A stretch of 64,000 nt of DNA from Clostridia bacterium (GTDB taxonomy: Bacteria > Bacillota > DTU025), in assembly GCA_034926675.1 (NCBI GenBank), contig JAYFQW010000002.1, forward strand, positions 1 through 64,000, given 5' to 3'. Under the pieces are notes generated by a model that ran no database searches, was not told the DNA's origin, and was given only the letters and a program-made list of their open reading frames with translations. Positions 51,883 to 61,553 of this stretch are shown one piece after another. Position numbers and translations under genes: made by a program. How positions within the stretch are numbered: the stretch's first letter is position 1; each line of letters begins with the position of its first letter.

Positions 51883-52923
51883 ATGAAAAAGTCATCACTG
51901 CTACTAGTCGCCGCCCTGATCATGGCGCTAATCGTCAGCGGATGCGGCAAAAAGGAAGCCAAAGTAGAGAAGATAACGATCAGGATCAACAGCAGTTTCA
52001 ATGATGCGGCTTTCAAAGAGCATCCAGCGGCCATGGCAATTGGCAGATTCATCGAGCTCATGGAAGAGAAGCTAGGCGACAGGGTCGAGATTAAGCTGTT
52101 CCCCGGCGGTCAGCTCGGCGGCACTCCCGATGACATCATTGGGGGCCTGCAGAATGGCTCATTCGAAATGGCGAACCTCGCTCTGGGGAGCTACGGCGAG
52201 TTCACCAAGGCTTTCATGCCCTTCGACATCCCGTACCTCTTCACCAATGCCGACGTGGTATACGCCTTCCTCGATGGGGAAATGGGCGACAAGATGGCAG
52301 CAGCGCTGCTTGAGCAGACCGGTGTGAAGCTTGTGGCGTATCTGGATATTGGTTTCAGGCAGACCACCAACAGCAAGAGGCCCATCACATCCCCTACTGA
52401 TATGAAGGGCCTGAAGATCCGCACCATGACCAATCCTCTTCAGATGGCAGTCATGAAGCAGCTGGGCGCCGCTCCTACCCCTCTTGCCTACTCCGAACTG
52501 TTTACAGCGCTGCAACAAGGCACAGTCGACGGGCAGGAGAACCCGATTCTCAACATCTACGACATGAAGTTCTATGAAGTTCAGAAGTACATGACCATCA
52601 CAAACCACAACTACACCTCCACCAGTTTCGTCATCGCCGGCAAGTTCTTCGATGAGCTGCCCGACGATGTCAAAGAAACCCTTCTGGAATGCGCCAGCTC
52701 TGCCGAGCTCTACTCCCGTGAGAAGCTAGCAGAGGTGGAAGCCGAGATCCTCAAGACCATCTCTGAGCGCATACAGATTACGTATCTCACTGATGACCAG
52801 GCTCGTGCATTTAATGAACAGTCTAAGGGTGCATGGAGCGAGGCTGCTGAAGCGATCGGCCAGGATTACTTCACCGAAATCGTCGCCGAGGTGGAGCGAA
52901 TCAAGTCCGATCTCGGGTTGTAG
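51883..52923 (+). CDS. dctP: TRAP transporter solute-binding lipoprotein DctP
   Basis: Lipobox ALIVSGC ends at Cys21, so it is anchored as a lipoprotein, as expected in a Gram-positive-type cell. The DctP fold shows INSSFNDAAF, then the conserved LKIRTMTNPLQMAVMKQLGA near residue 190 with the carboxylate-binding Arg, and PLAYSELFTALQQGTVDGQE near 212. 346 residues. ATG at 51883 with AAAGAGG upstream. The ligand is a carboxylate, probably the sugar acid processed by the downstream dehydratase. Confidence 0.94.
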   Translation: MKKSSLLLVAALIMALIVSGCGKKEAKVEKITIRINSSFNDAAFKEHPAAMAIGRFIELMEEKLGDRVEIKLFPGGQLGGTPDDIIGGLQNGSFEMANLALGSYGEFTKAFMPFDIPYLFTNADVVYAFLDGEMGDKMAAALLEQTGVKLVAYLDIGFRQTTNSKRPITSPTDMKGLKIRTMTNPLQMAVMKQLGAAPTPLAYSELFTALQQGTVDGQENPILNIYDMKFYEVQKYMTITNHNYTSTSFVIAGKFFDELPDDVKETLLECASSAELYSREKLAEVEAEILKTISERIQITYLTDDQARAFNEQSKGAWSEAAEAIGQDYFTEIVAEVERIKSDLGL

Positions 52924-52964
52924 GCCGTCATCTCGTAATCTTGGCAAGAGAAGGAGCCGTATAC

Positions 52965-53483
52965 ATGAAGTCAGTGCTGAAATGGCTGAATCAGGACCTG
53001 GAAGTATTTCTGGGCACTATATGCAGTGTCGTTATGTTCGCGCTACTGCTAGTTCAGGTCGTTTCCAGATATGTGTTCAAGTACGCAATCCCGTGGTCTG
53101 AAGAGATAGCGGTAATCCTGTTCATCGCATCTATATACTTCGGGTGCGCGGCAGCAGTTGTTAAGGACCAGCATCTCAAGATCGAACTGGTATCATTTCT
53201 GCCCAAGAAGGTCCAGCGTATTCTGCTGATCGTCGCCAATCTGATATTCATCGGTTTCTGCATCTACATGTGTTTCCCATTCGCGACTCTCATTCAGAAT
53301 CTGCATCGTTCCGGCGCTGCCACAGCCGTGACCCGCATTCCCAAGTGGATGATCTACTGTGTAATGCCTCTTGGAATGCTGCTCACGTCCTTCAGGGTAG
53401 TCCAGGCAACCCTTAGGATCCTTGCTGATCCCCATATTCTCGACAAGCCAAAGAAGAAGGGGCTGCTGGAGCTGGACGCCTAG
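52965..53483 (+). CDS. dctQ: TRAP transporter small permease DctQ
   Basis: 172 residues with four membrane segments and the DctQ signature VVSRYVFKYAIPWSEEIAVIL near residue 33. ATG at 52965 follows AAGGAG. Between dctP and dctM with short gaps, forming a normal three-part TRAP operon. Confidence 0.93.
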   Translation: MKSVLKWLNQDLEVFLGTICSVVMFALLLVQVVSRYVFKYAIPWSEEIAVILFIASIYFGCAAAVVKDQHLKIELVSFLPKKVQRILLIVANLIFIGFCIYMCFPFATLIQNLHRSGAATAVTRIPKWMIYCVMPLGMLLTSFRVVQATLRILADPHILDKPKKKGLLELDA

Positions 53484-53512
53484 CACTGGATGATAAGGAG
53501 GGGGAAATCACT

Positions 53513-54802
53513 GTGGCTGCAACACTACTACTAGTATCATCCGCTGTGCTGCTATTCATAGGAGTTCCTATAGGAGTAGCTCTCGCCGTCGCCATGCTCG
53601 TCACCAACATGGCGTTCCCCGTGACCACGGCAGGATTTGTCGCACAGTCGATGTTCTCAGGGCTCAACTCATTCCCACTGCTTGCAATACCCGGTTTCAT
53701 GATTGCGGGCAGCATAATGGAGACTGGTGGGCTATCAAAGCGCCTAGTTAAACTGGCAAACACCCTTGTCGGCAACTCCCCGGGAGGACTGGGAACTGTC
53801 ACCGTGCTTGCATGCATGTTCTTTGGAGCGGTCTCTGGATCAGCGCCTGCCACGGTGGCGGCCATCGGAACCATCATGATTCCCGAAATGGTCAAGCATG
53901 GCTACGACAAGGTATATGCCACTGCTTTGGTGGCAGCCGCAGGCGGCCTGGGCATAATCGTGCCGCCCAGCATCCCCATGGTCGTCTACGGATGCACTAA
54001 CAACGTTTCAGTAGGAAGCCTGTTCATGGCTGGCTTCGGCCCCGCCCTGGTAGTTGGCGTCGGCCTGATGATCGTGAACTGGATCATCGCCAAGAAAAAG
54101 GGCTACCGGGGATCAGGTGAAGCAACCGGAATCAAGGCAGTAGGAAGAGCGTTCTGGGACGCCAAATGGGCGCTTCTGATGCCCGCGATCATACTTGGGG
54201 GCATATACGGAGGCGTGTTCACTCCTACAGAGGCTGCAATTGTGTCGCTCTTCTACGGGTTGATCATTGGACTGTTCGTGTATAAGGAACTGTCGTGGAG
54301 AGAGTTCCTTGTCGCTCTCAAGAACAACACGTCACTGGTTGGCGGCATAATGCTCACCTTCGCCCCTGCATCCGCCCTAGGCGCGATGCTCTCGCTCATG
54401 GGTGTGCCTGCTAGGATCACTTCCGCCATGCTTTCCTTCACGAGCAGCCCGGGCGTCGTGCTGTTCCTGATTCTGGTGTTCCTGTTGCTAGTGGGAATGG
54501 TGATGACTACATCGCCAGCCATCATCATCTTCTCGCCGATGCTGCTCACCATCGTTAAGGCTTTCGGGATGAGCCCGGTTCAGTTTGGAATCATCATGAC
54601 GGTGAGCCTGGCAATTGGCTTCGTCACACCGCCAGTTGCACTGAATCTATTCGTGGCGTCTGGCATGACCGGACTGGAGGTAGGCGCCATTGCCAAGAAG
54701 GCTACCCCGTTCATAGTGGCCCTCTTCGTGGCAATGGCAATCATCACGTATGTGCCAGGGATCAGCATCGGCCTTCTCAGGCTTGTTGGCGCCAGCCTGT
54801 AA
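53513..54802 (+). CDS. dctM: TRAP transporter large permease DctM
   Basis: 429 residues, about twelve membrane segments. DctM motifs are MFSGLNSFPLLAIPGFMIAG near residue 48, FFGAVSGSAPATVAAIGTIM near 103, GLGIIVPPSIPMVVYG near 145 and GFVTPPVALNLFVASG near 368. GTG at 53513 follows AAGGAGGGGG. It forms the ion-coupled translocation pathway for the DctP ligand. Confidence 0.95.
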   Translation: MAATLLLVSSAVLLFIGVPIGVALAVAMLVTNMAFPVTTAGFVAQSMFSGLNSFPLLAIPGFMIAGSIMETGGLSKRLVKLANTLVGNSPGGLGTVTVLACMFFGAVSGSAPATVAAIGTIMIPEMVKHGYDKVYATALVAAAGGLGIIVPPSIPMVVYGCTNNVSVGSLFMAGFGPALVVGVGLMIVNWIIAKKKGYRGSGEATGIKAVGRAFWDAKWALLMPAIILGGIYGGVFTPTEAAIVSLFYGLIIGLFVYKELSWREFLVALKNNTSLVGGIMLTFAPASALGAMLSLMGVPARITSAMLSFTSSPGVVLFLILVFLLLVGMVMTTSPAIIIFSPMLLTIVKAFGMSPVQFGIIMTVSLAIGFVTPPVALNLFVASGMTGLEVGAIAKKATPFIVALFVAMAIITYVPGISIGLLRLVGASL

Positions 54803-54828
54803 CCCCATAACCACTGGAGGTATGCATC

Positions 54829-56019
54829 TTGAAAATCACCAGCGTCGACATAATCGAAGTAGCAAACTCCCTCAGATCGGCCAATAGCAAGTGGCGGCCG
54901 GTTGTAGTGCGCATTAACACCGATGAAGGCATATATGGATATGGCGAGGTTGGCCTGGCTTACGGGGTGGGCGCATCTGCAGGCTTTGGCATGGCAAAGG
55001 ATCTGGCCAGGACCATCATAGGCAAGAATCCCATGAACAACGAGGCAATCTGGCACGACATGTACAGCAAGACCTTCTGGGGCCAGGGCGGCGGCGCCGT
55101 GGTATACGCAGGCTTCAGCGGCATCGACGCCGCATTGTGGGACATAAAAGGCAAGGCCCTTGGGGTTCCCCTCAGTGTTCTGCTGGGAGGCAAGTGCCGC
55201 GAGAAGATCAGAGCCTACGCAAGCCAGCTGCAGTTCGGGTGGGGGCGCAGCAAGGAAAAGCAGACCCTCATTGAGCCAGAGCAGTATGCCGCGGCAGCTC
55301 TCACAGCCATGGCCGATGGCTACACAGCCATCAAAGTGGATCCGCTAGGAATGGATCTGAACGGCAAATGGATTGGCTGGAATCTCACGGGCGTTCTATC
55401 TGCACAGCAGGTGCGCACTGGCTATAATCGCATCAAGGCAATCAGAGAAGCTGCAGGCCCTGATCTCGACATCATCGTAGAGATGCACGCGTTTACCGAC
55501 ACGACCTCGGCAATCCAGTTTGGCAGGGCAATCGAGGAATTGGGCGTGTTCTACTACGAGGAGCCCGTTACGCCTCTCAGCGCTGAGCAGATGAAGAAGG
55601 TAGCCGAGAAAGTAGACATACCTTTGGCAGGTGGAGAGCGAGTCTTCACGCGCTGGGGTTATCGCCCATTCTTCGAGAATGGCTCAATCGATGTGATCCA
55701 GCCTGACCTCGGAACCTGTGGAGGTGTGACCGAGGGCAAGAAGCTATGCGACATGGCTCACACATACGACGTCACAGTGCAGGCGCACGTGTGCGGAGGC
55801 CCCATGGCCACCGCCATTGCACTGCAGCTTGAAGCGGCCATACCCAACTTCATCATCCATGAGGTCCATCGCTATTCACTGCTTGAAGACAACATCAAGT
55901 CGTGCATATACGACTACCAGCCTGTAGACGGCTACTACGATGTTCCCAACCTGCCCGGCATTGGTCAGGATCTATCGCAAGACGTGCTCAGAGAGTCAAT
56001 CGTCGAGACAGTCAAATAG
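54829..56019 (+). CDS. Enolase-superfamily acid-sugar dehydratase (mandelate racemase type)
   Basis: Capping domain at residues 1-125 and a barrel with the metal ligands in VEMHAFTD near 222, YYEEPVTP near 243 and GGERVFTRWG near 267. TAIKVDPLG near 168 holds the KxD-like catalytic Lys position and QAHVCGGPMATA near 325 the catalytic His. This fits the D-galactonate/D-mannonate dehydratase branch. TTG at 54829 lies eight bases after TGGAGG; the nearby ATG is out of frame. Follows dctM by 26 bp, so it should dehydrate the sugar acid brought in by DctPQM. Substrate not fixed. Confidence 0.9.
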   Translation: MKITSVDIIEVANSLRSANSKWRPVVVRINTDEGIYGYGEVGLAYGVGASAGFGMAKDLARTIIGKNPMNNEAIWHDMYSKTFWGQGGGAVVYAGFSGIDAALWDIKGKALGVPLSVLLGGKCREKIRAYASQLQFGWGRSKEKQTLIEPEQYAAAALTAMADGYTAIKVDPLGMDLNGKWIGWNLTGVLSAQQVRTGYNRIKAIREAAGPDLDIIVEMHAFTDTTSAIQFGRAIEELGVFYYEEPVTPLSAEQMKKVAEKVDIPLAGGERVFTRWGYRPFFENGSIDVIQPDLGTCGGVTEGKKLCDMAHTYDVTVQAHVCGGPMATAIALQLEAAIPNFIIHEVHRYSLLEDNIKSCIYDYQPVDGYYDVPNLPGIGQDLSQDVLRESIVETVK

Positions 56020-56484
56020 TCCACAATGCAAGCTCAAGGGCCGTGGAGTCCACCTCCGCGGCCCAAACAGCGGCTCAAAGAGATCTCCCGCGTCGCCTAT
56101 GAAGCAGACATAGCATCCTTCACTCAGGGCCATGTCAGTCTGCCCGTCCATTAGGCTATCGTAGATGATCTCCCCTTCGTTGGAGGACACGAGCACTCTG
56201 CCTCGAGATGGGATTTCGGTGCTGAACACGCCCTCCGTTTCGATCTTCCGCCATTCGTTGTATCCGTCTTTTCCTATGGAGATCTTGTCGCCGCGGTGCA
56301 ACGGTGTGGTTCCAGACGCATCCGAGAACACTAATCCGCCTGCCTTGAGCCACAGCTCCCCAGCGTGTTCGAACATCGTGGGCTCAACCAGATCTCGTGC
56401 GTGCGGGAGCGCCATGGACGCAGTATGTGAGGCTTCGCGGAAGCCACGTTCGGTTTCCGAACGCACTGCCAACAAATCCCGCAT
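55996..56484 (-). CDS. Uncharacterised protein or remnant
   Basis: A minus-strand frame from ATG 56484 (GAGGAG thirteen bases upstream) has protein-like composition in its middle (FEHAGELWLKAGGLVFSDAS, RGDKISIGKDGYNEWRKIE, DMALSEGCYVCFIGDAGDLF), probably beta-rich. I recognise no family. The last eight codons overlap the convergent dehydratase gene and the frame lies next to repeat element B, so it may be the tail of a lost gene. Confidence 0.35.
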   Translation of the reverse strand: MRDLLAVRSETERGFREASHTASMALPHARDLVEPTMFEHAGELWLKAGGLVFSDASGTTPLHRGDKISIGKDGYNEWRKIETEGVFSTEIPSRGRVLVSSNEGEIIYDSLMDGQTDMALSEGCYVCFIGDAGDLFEPLFGPRRWTPRPLSLHCGLFDCLDD

Positions 56485-56672
56485 CGCTTCGTTTGAGCTC
56501 CTCTGCGCAGTCGGCAGCGCTCCCATTTGATGTTGACTGTATGTGAGTGGTGCAACAGACGGCCGAGGATTGCGCCTGCTGTCACCGGATCTCCAACACA
56601 TTGGCGATCCGGCGCCCTGAGTCCTGGGCATCCTAAGCCATCTCATCATTCCCACAGCCAATCCTGTGTGTA

Positions 56673-56920
56673 GTACGGAATTCGTACAGGTTCGCCGTGC
56701 AACCAGTACGGAATTCGTACCACCCTAGGCCTCATTCGTCGAAAATCGGGATCTAGAGAGCGCGGCAACACCTATATAGCGGTAGTATATGCTTATAATG
56801 TATGCGGATAGGCTATATTTGGAATCACTGAGCAGCTTTTGAGGCTTGTCCGCCGGTTTTGCCTTCAGCGTTGTACGGAATCCGTACTGGTATCCGGTGT
56901 TGGCAGTACGAATTCCGTAC
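56673..56920. repeat. Four-palindrome intergenic element, copy B
   Basis: Palindromes at 56673-56687 and 56706-56720 (both GTACGGAATTCGTAC), 56873-56887 (GTACGGAATCCGTAC) and 56906-56920 (GTACGAATTCCGTAC). Pair spacing is exactly 33 bp in both pairs and 200 bp between pairs (201 in copy A). Spacers match copy A: AGGTTCGCCGTGCAACCA here, TGGTTCGCCGCGCAACCT there. Between the pairs the interior is AT-rich (56770-56820) and unlike copy A, except for about 45 bp before the third palindrome. No gene lies in 56485-57069. Confidence 0.85.
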
Positions 56921-57069
56921 AGGTCGCTCCATAAAGCTTGCCTAGGGAATTCTGTCCGGGTTTCGGTTAGCGCAGCACCCACGGCACGCCATGGCACGAT
57001 GCAGTGTGGGGCGGAGAAGCAAAGCGCCAGCAGTTCAGCACAATGCGGCCCAGCCAGCACAGTGCGGCA

Positions 57070-57216
57070 AATCAGGTCTATTATGAGGTCTTCGTCTCAT
57101 CGCAATCTCGCTTTGCAGATTTCGACTTTGAGGGCATCACTTACGGGTTCATTCCCTCGAAATTCGACGACGGAATGATTGAGCCAAACGGCACTGAAGG
57201 TATTCGCGTGATTGAC
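57070..57216 (+). pseudogene. AbiEi-type antitoxin remnant
   Basis: The frame reads VYYEVFVSSQSRFADFDFEG, ITYGFIPSKFDDGMIEPN, then GIRVIDLERTVVDS, matching the C-terminal part of AbiEi-family antitoxins/regulators (usual YxxVYVSSxxRFxDFEFEGxxY ... GIRVTDLERTIVD). The N-terminal winged helix and the last helices are missing and the frame runs into unrelated sequence. Confidence 0.6.
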
Positions 57217-57355
57217 CTGGAGCGTACAGTGGTTGATAGCACAGGCAAGAGTACGCGCTATCTTCAGCCGGAAACGTCAAGTGAGAGCACCTATAGCCGG
57301 AGGCGGAGATTGGCTGCCCCGAAGGATCCATTCCACATGTACGAGCAAGTAGGCG

Positions 57356-57640
57356 ATGAACCTGTCTGGTTACAGCAAGAATCTCCTTGCCAAGCGCTCG
57401 GAGGACACTGGTTTCGTGCGTGACACCCTCATTCAACTTGCCTCGCCTACCTGTTGACATTTCTCGGCGCATTTTGGGTAGATGAACTGACTCACCACAG
57501 AATTCGCACCGACCTGCTCCCGGTCTTGCGGCGCACAGAACACTTCGCCGTGGACGCCGCCAAGGCTCGGGTGATCGGTTTCATAAAGGAGCTTATGGTG
57601 CTGACGCCGCAGGAACAGGGGTTCGTGACTTCTGACAGTC
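57356..57640 (+). pseudogene. AbiEii-type nucleotidyltransferase toxin remnant
   Basis: ATG 57356 begins MNLSGYSKNLLAKRSEDTGF then VRDTL, like the N-terminus of AbiEii nucleotidyltransferases, but stops at 57457. In another frame from 57454 follows RTDLLPVLRRTEHFAVDAAK, ARVIGFIKELMVLTPQEQGF, like the C-terminal helices of the same family. The GSxxxDxD catalytic core between them is deleted. Together with the AbiEi remnant this is a dead AbiE toxin-antitoxin pair. Confidence 0.55.
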
Positions 57641-57646
57641 TCAGAA

Positions 57647-58609
57647 TCACACCAGATGACACGCGACGGAGTGACCACCCTCGATCTCCCTTAGAACGGG
57701 CCGAACCTCCCGGCACACGGGCTTCGCTCTGCTGCATCTCTTCTCGAATCTGCAACAATCCGGAGGGTTGATGGGGCTCGGAACATCGCCTTCGAGCAGG
57801 AGCCGCTGCCGTGATCTCTCCGTTCGCGGATCCGGGGTAGGCGCCGCCGACAGGAGAGCCTGCGTATATGGGCGAAGCGCGTTCACGTACAGCTGATCAG
57901 AGTCGGCGATCTCCACTATGCTCCCAAGGTACATCACAGCCACCTGGTGCGATACATACTTCACCATTCTGAGATCGTGCGAAATGAACAGGTAGGTCAG
58001 GTTGAACTCCCTTTGAAGGTCCATCAGGAGGTTCACGATCTGTGACTGGATGGAAACGTCCAGGGCGGAGATAGGCTCGTCGCACACTAGGAACTCCGGT
58101 TCGACGGCGAGCGCTCGCGCGATGCCAATTCGCTGCCGCTGCCCGCCGCTGAACTCGTGAGGGAATCTCCCTGCATGATCCCTACTCAGGCCCACGAGGC
58201 TGAGGAGTTCGTTCACTTTATCCAGTCGTTCCCGTCGCCCGCCCATCCTGTGAATATCCATGCCCTCGCCGATGATGTCCCCAACGGTCATCCTTGGGTT
58301 GAGGGAGGCGTAGGGATTCTGAAAAATCATCTGCGCCCTCTTGCGGAACTCCTTAAGATCCTGCCCACGGAGGGAATGAATATCCTTGCCATCGAACATT
58401 ACTCTGCCGCCTGTGGCCTCGTACAGCCTGACCGCCACCCTGCCGGTCGTGGTTTTCCCGCATCCGCTCTCGCCAACGAGACCCAGAGTCGACCCTTTAT
58501 GGATTGAGAACGACACGTCATCTGCGGCTTTGAGGACCCTGTTCCTGCCGCAGCTGAAGTACTTCCTCAGGTTCACTGCTTCAACGAGAGGCCCTGATGC
58601 ATCCATCAC
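57647..58609 (-). CDS. oppF: Oligopeptide/dipeptide ABC transporter ATPase OppF/DppF
   Basis: Walker A GESGCGKTT near residue 45, signature SGGQRQRIGIARAL near 150, Walker B FLVCDEPISALD near 172, switch FISHDL near 205. The C-terminal cysteine cluster (CCRFEKRCSRAKPVC then CHLV) that binds an Fe-S cluster in this family is present. Last gene of the operon; start overlaps the oppD stop (ATGA). Confidence 0.94.
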   Translation of the reverse strand: MMDASGPLVEAVNLRKYFSCGRNRVLKAADDVSFSIHKGSTLGLVGESGCGKTTTGRVAVRLYEATGGRVMFDGKDIHSLRGQDLKEFRKRAQMIFQNPYASLNPRMTVGDIIGEGMDIHRMGGRRERLDKVNELLSLVGLSRDHAGRFPHEFSGGQRQRIGIARALAVEPEFLVCDEPISALDVSIQSQIVNLLMDLQREFNLTYLFISHDLRMVKYVSHQVAVMYLGSIVEIADSDQLYVNALRPYTQALLSAAPTPDPRTERSRQRLLLEGDVPSPINPPDCCRFEKRCSRAKPVCREVRPVLREIEGGHSVACHLV

Positions 58610-59637
58610 TTAACGAGCACCTCCCGCGGCGCCATCAGTGGCATTGCCTCTGGGTGCGCAAGCCAGCATGCCGCCTTGTGCGGCGTTGCATCCCCAGTTC
58701 CAGTTTCCACGCCATACTCACCTGGGTATCTATCGTAGCACACTCTCATGGCTTGCTCGCACCTTACCGCGAAGGCGCAGCCAGCCGGGGGCGCAAATAG
58801 ATCCGGGGGGGTTCCGTCCACTGAGATTAGCCTCTGAGTCTTGTCCGAATCCAGTTTGGGCACCGACTTGAGGAGCCCCCAGGTGTAGGGGTGAGCAGGG
58901 TGATAGAACAGCTCGTCCGATGAGCCAGATTCGATGATCCTGCCAGCGTACATTACGAGGACTCTATCGGCGAGGTTCGCCACGATGCCCAGGTCGTGGG
59001 TGATAAGGATGATTGCAGTGCCGAATCTGTTCTGCAGATCCTTCATGAGTTCCAGGATCTGAGCCTGGATGGTGACATCAAGCGACGTTGTGGGCTCGTC
59101 TGCAATAAGCAGCTTGGGCCGGCACGCCAGCGCGAGAGCTATCATCACCCGCTGTCTCATGCCCCCGCTGAACTCGTGAGGGTACTGTCCGCCTCTGTGG
59201 GCAGGCTCTGGTATGCCAACCATCTCCAGCATCTCCACAGCGCGCATCTTCGCCTGCCTGCGCGAAAGGCGTTGATGCCTCGTGAGCACCTCCGCGATCT
59301 GATCGCCGATCCTCATCAAAGGATTGAGCGAGGTCATGGGGTCCTGAAAGATCATACCGATCTCGGAGCCGCGGTACTTCTCCATTTGCCTATCGGAGAG
59401 CGCAGTCAACTCCACCCCGTTGAACCTGATGGAACCGGCCCCGATCTTTCCGGGCGGGATCGGTATCAGGCTCATCAGGGTCTGCGCCGTGACCGTCTTG
59501 CCGCATGCGGATTCACCGACTATTGCTACGGACTCTCCGCAGTCTACATCGAACGATACTCCTCTTACCGCCCGCACTTCTCCGCCATATGTCCTGAAGG
59601 AGACCTCCAAGTCTCTAACTTCGAGCAATCGCTCCAT
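58606..59637 (-). CDS. oppD: Oligopeptide/dipeptide ABC transporter ATPase OppD/DppD
   Basis: Walker A is GESACGKT near residue 40 (usual GESGSGKS), signature [14 protein letters not shown] near 155, Walker [13 protein letters not shown] near 177, switch ILITHDLG near 210. C-terminal cysteines [14 protein letters not shown] and a later CWLAH form the family Fe-S/zinc site. ATG at 59637. Works with OppF as heterodimer. Confidence 0.94.
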   Translation of the reverse strand: MERLLEVRDLEVSFRTYGGEVRAVRGVSFDVDCGESVAIVGESACGKTVTAQTLMSLIPIPPGKIGAGSIRFNGVELTALSDRQMEKYRGSEIGMIFQDPMTSLNPLMRIGDQIAEVLTRHQRLSRRQAKMRAVEMLEMVGIPEPAHRGGQYPHEFSGGMRQRVMIALALACRPKLLIADEPTTSLDVTIQAQILELMKDLQNRFGTAIILITHDLGIVANLADRVLVMYAGRIIESGSSDELFYHPAHPYTWGLLKSVPKLDSDKTQRLISVDGTPPDLFAPPAGCAFAVRCEQAMRVCYDRYPGEYGVETGTGDATPHKAACWLAHPEAMPLMAPREVLVK

Positions 59638-59667
59638 TTGAACATCCCCAGTGCAATCGCAATGTTC

Positions 59668-60609
59668 TCACTCGATTGTCCCACGCAGAGTCGGATCGAG
59701 AGCGTCTCTGAGGCTATCTCCGAGTAGATTGAGGGACAGCATGGTCGTACTGATGAAGAAGGCCGGTATGAAGAGCTCCCACGGGTAGATGCGGAAACAC
59801 TCGGCGCCGTATCTCGCAAGCTGACCCCAGCTGGGGTAGGGTGGCTGGACACCTAGGCCGATGAAGCTAAGGAAGGCCTCGGAGAAGATCGCCCGCGGGA
59901 CTGCCATTGTGAGGTTCGTGATCAGCAGGCCGGATACGCTCGGCATCAAGTGCCTGAAGATGATCCGCATGTGCCCGGCGCCGAGGACCTCGGCGGCCAG
60001 GACGAACTCCTGTTCCTTCAGTTGGAGAATCTGACCTCTAACCATCCGAGCTGTGCCTATCCACCCGACAAGAACCATGGCCACGATCAGGCTTGTTATG
60101 CCGGGTCCGAGCACGAGCATGGCGAGGATTGCGATGATCATGTATGGGATGCCATACAGCACGTCGATCAACCTCATGATGATCATGTCGATGGCGCCGC
60201 CGAAATAGCCTGATACTCCCCCGATCACGACTCCCACCACTGAGTTGATGATAGCGGAGATGAACCCGATCGACAGCGAGACCCTTGCTCCGACCCACAC
60301 CCGAGCCCACATGTCCCGTCCTAATGTGTCTGTTCCAAACCAGTGGGCGCGGGACGGAGGAAGGTCCATGTCCATGCTGTTGGTCCGGTAATCCCACTTC
60401 GCCATCACGGGGCCGATTAATGAAAGGACGACGTACAGGCATACGAGCACCAGCCCTGCCATCGCCACCTTATTGCCCCTCAGACGACGCCACGCGTCCT
60501 GGTAGTACGTGAGGCTCGGCCTTACTATTGCCTCCATGTTCTCCGCGTTCCTGCCCACTCGCGTCAGCATCTCCACGGTGATGGGCTCGGCCTGCTGTCG
60601 CATGTACAT
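59668..60609 (-). CDS. oppC: Oligopeptide ABC transporter permease OppC/DppC
   Basis: About 313 residues with the OppC N-terminal cytoplasmic segment (SLTYYQDAWRRLRGNKVAM), six membrane segments, HWFGTDTLGRDMWARVWVGA near 95 and the EAA-like loop AAEVLGAGHMRIIFRHLMPS near 225. Start ATG 60609 overlaps the oppB stop (TGATG); ATG 60603 is also possible. Confidence 0.94.
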   Translation of the reverse strand: MYMRQQAEPITVEMLTRVGRNAENMEAIVRPSLTYYQDAWRRLRGNKVAMAGLVLVCLYVVLSLIGPVMAKWDYRTNSMDMDLPPSRAHWFGTDTLGRDMWARVWVGARVSLSIGFISAIINSVVGVVIGGVSGYFGGAIDMIIMRLIDVLYGIPYMIIAILAMLVLGPGITSLIVAMVLVGWIGTARMVRGQILQLKEQEFVLAAEVLGAGHMRIIFRHLMPSVSGLLITNLTMAVPRAIFSEAFLSFIGLGVQPPYPSWGQLARYGAECFRIYPWELFIPAFFISTTMLSLNLLGDSLRDALDPTLRGTIE

Positions 60610-61535
60610 CACCGCCCTTCGCGCACGACTTTGATTCTGGGGTCTATGAACCCGTACAGGACGTCGACGATGAAGTTTGCGAAGATCAGGAAAATGCCGT
60701 AGAACACGGTCATGCCCAGGATCATTGAGTAATCGAGATTCTGAATGCCGAGGACGTACCACTTTCCCATGCCGGGAACGGCGAATATCAGTTCCACCAC
60801 GAATGTGCCGGTGAGCACTGAGGCAGTGATCGGACCCAGCAGGGTCACCACCGGGAGAATGGCGTTTCGCACCTGGTGCCTCATTACGACCTGAAATGGG
60901 GACAAGCCCTTCGATTTCGCGGTCTTTACGTAATCTTGCGATACGACTTCGAGCATGCTTGACCGCATGATCCTGGATATCAGGGCCAGGGTGTAGAGGC
61001 TAAGAGCGAACACTGGAAGGATCGTGTGCCGGAAACTCTTCCACTGAGCTACCGGCAGAAGGTGCAGCTTGATCCCGAAGACGAACTGGAGCAGGTACCC
61101 GACCACGAAGTCTGGAACCGACACTCCAATGATGGCTATGATCATACACAGATAGTCCCATGCCTTGCCTCGGTTCAAAGCAGCGGCTATTCCCAGAATG
61201 AGTCCTATCGCAACTGCCAGAAGTATAGAGCGTATGCCGAGATCCGCAGAATATGGGAAAGCCTGAGCAATGATGTCGTTAATTCGCCGATTGGCGTATT
61301 TCATCGACGTTCCAAGGTCGCCTCTTGCCAGGTTGCCAAGGTACCGCAAGTACTGGATGTGAAGAGGTTTGTCCAGCCCATAGTAGTTCATCATGTTGTT
61401 CCTGACTTCGGGAGTCATCTTCTCACTGGTGAACGGATCGCCTGGCAAAAGCCTCACGAGAAGGAATACCAGCGTAACCAGGATGAGCAGTGTGAAGACT
61501 GACACGATGAACCTGTTGACGATGTACCTGAGCAT
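60609..61535 (-). CDS. oppB: Oligopeptide ABC transporter permease OppB/DppB
   Basis: 308 residues: MLRYIVNRFIVSVFTLLILV at the N-terminus, VRLLPGDPF near 28, YVKTAKSKGLSPFQVVMRHQ near 205 (ATPase-contact loop), PGMGKWYVLGIQNLDY near 255. ATG at 61535 has GGAGGG five bases upstream; the frame is open above but covers the stem-loop at 61554-61587. Confidence 0.95.
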   Translation of the reverse strand: MLRYIVNRFIVSVFTLLILVTLVFLLVRLLPGDPFTSEKMTPEVRNNMMNYYGLDKPLHIQYLRYLGNLARGDLGTSMKYANRRINDIIAQAFPYSADLGIRSILLAVAIGLILGIAAALNRGKAWDYLCMIIAIIGVSVPDFVVGYLLQFVFGIKLHLLPVAQWKSFRHTILPVFALSLYTLALISRIMRSSMLEVVSQDYVKTAKSKGLSPFQVVMRHQVRNAILPVVTLLGPITASVLTGTFVVELIFAVPGMGKWYVLGIQNLDYSMILGMTVFYGIFLIFANFIVDVLYGFIDPRIKVVREGR

Positions 61536-61553
61536 GTGATCCCTCCAGTCAGG

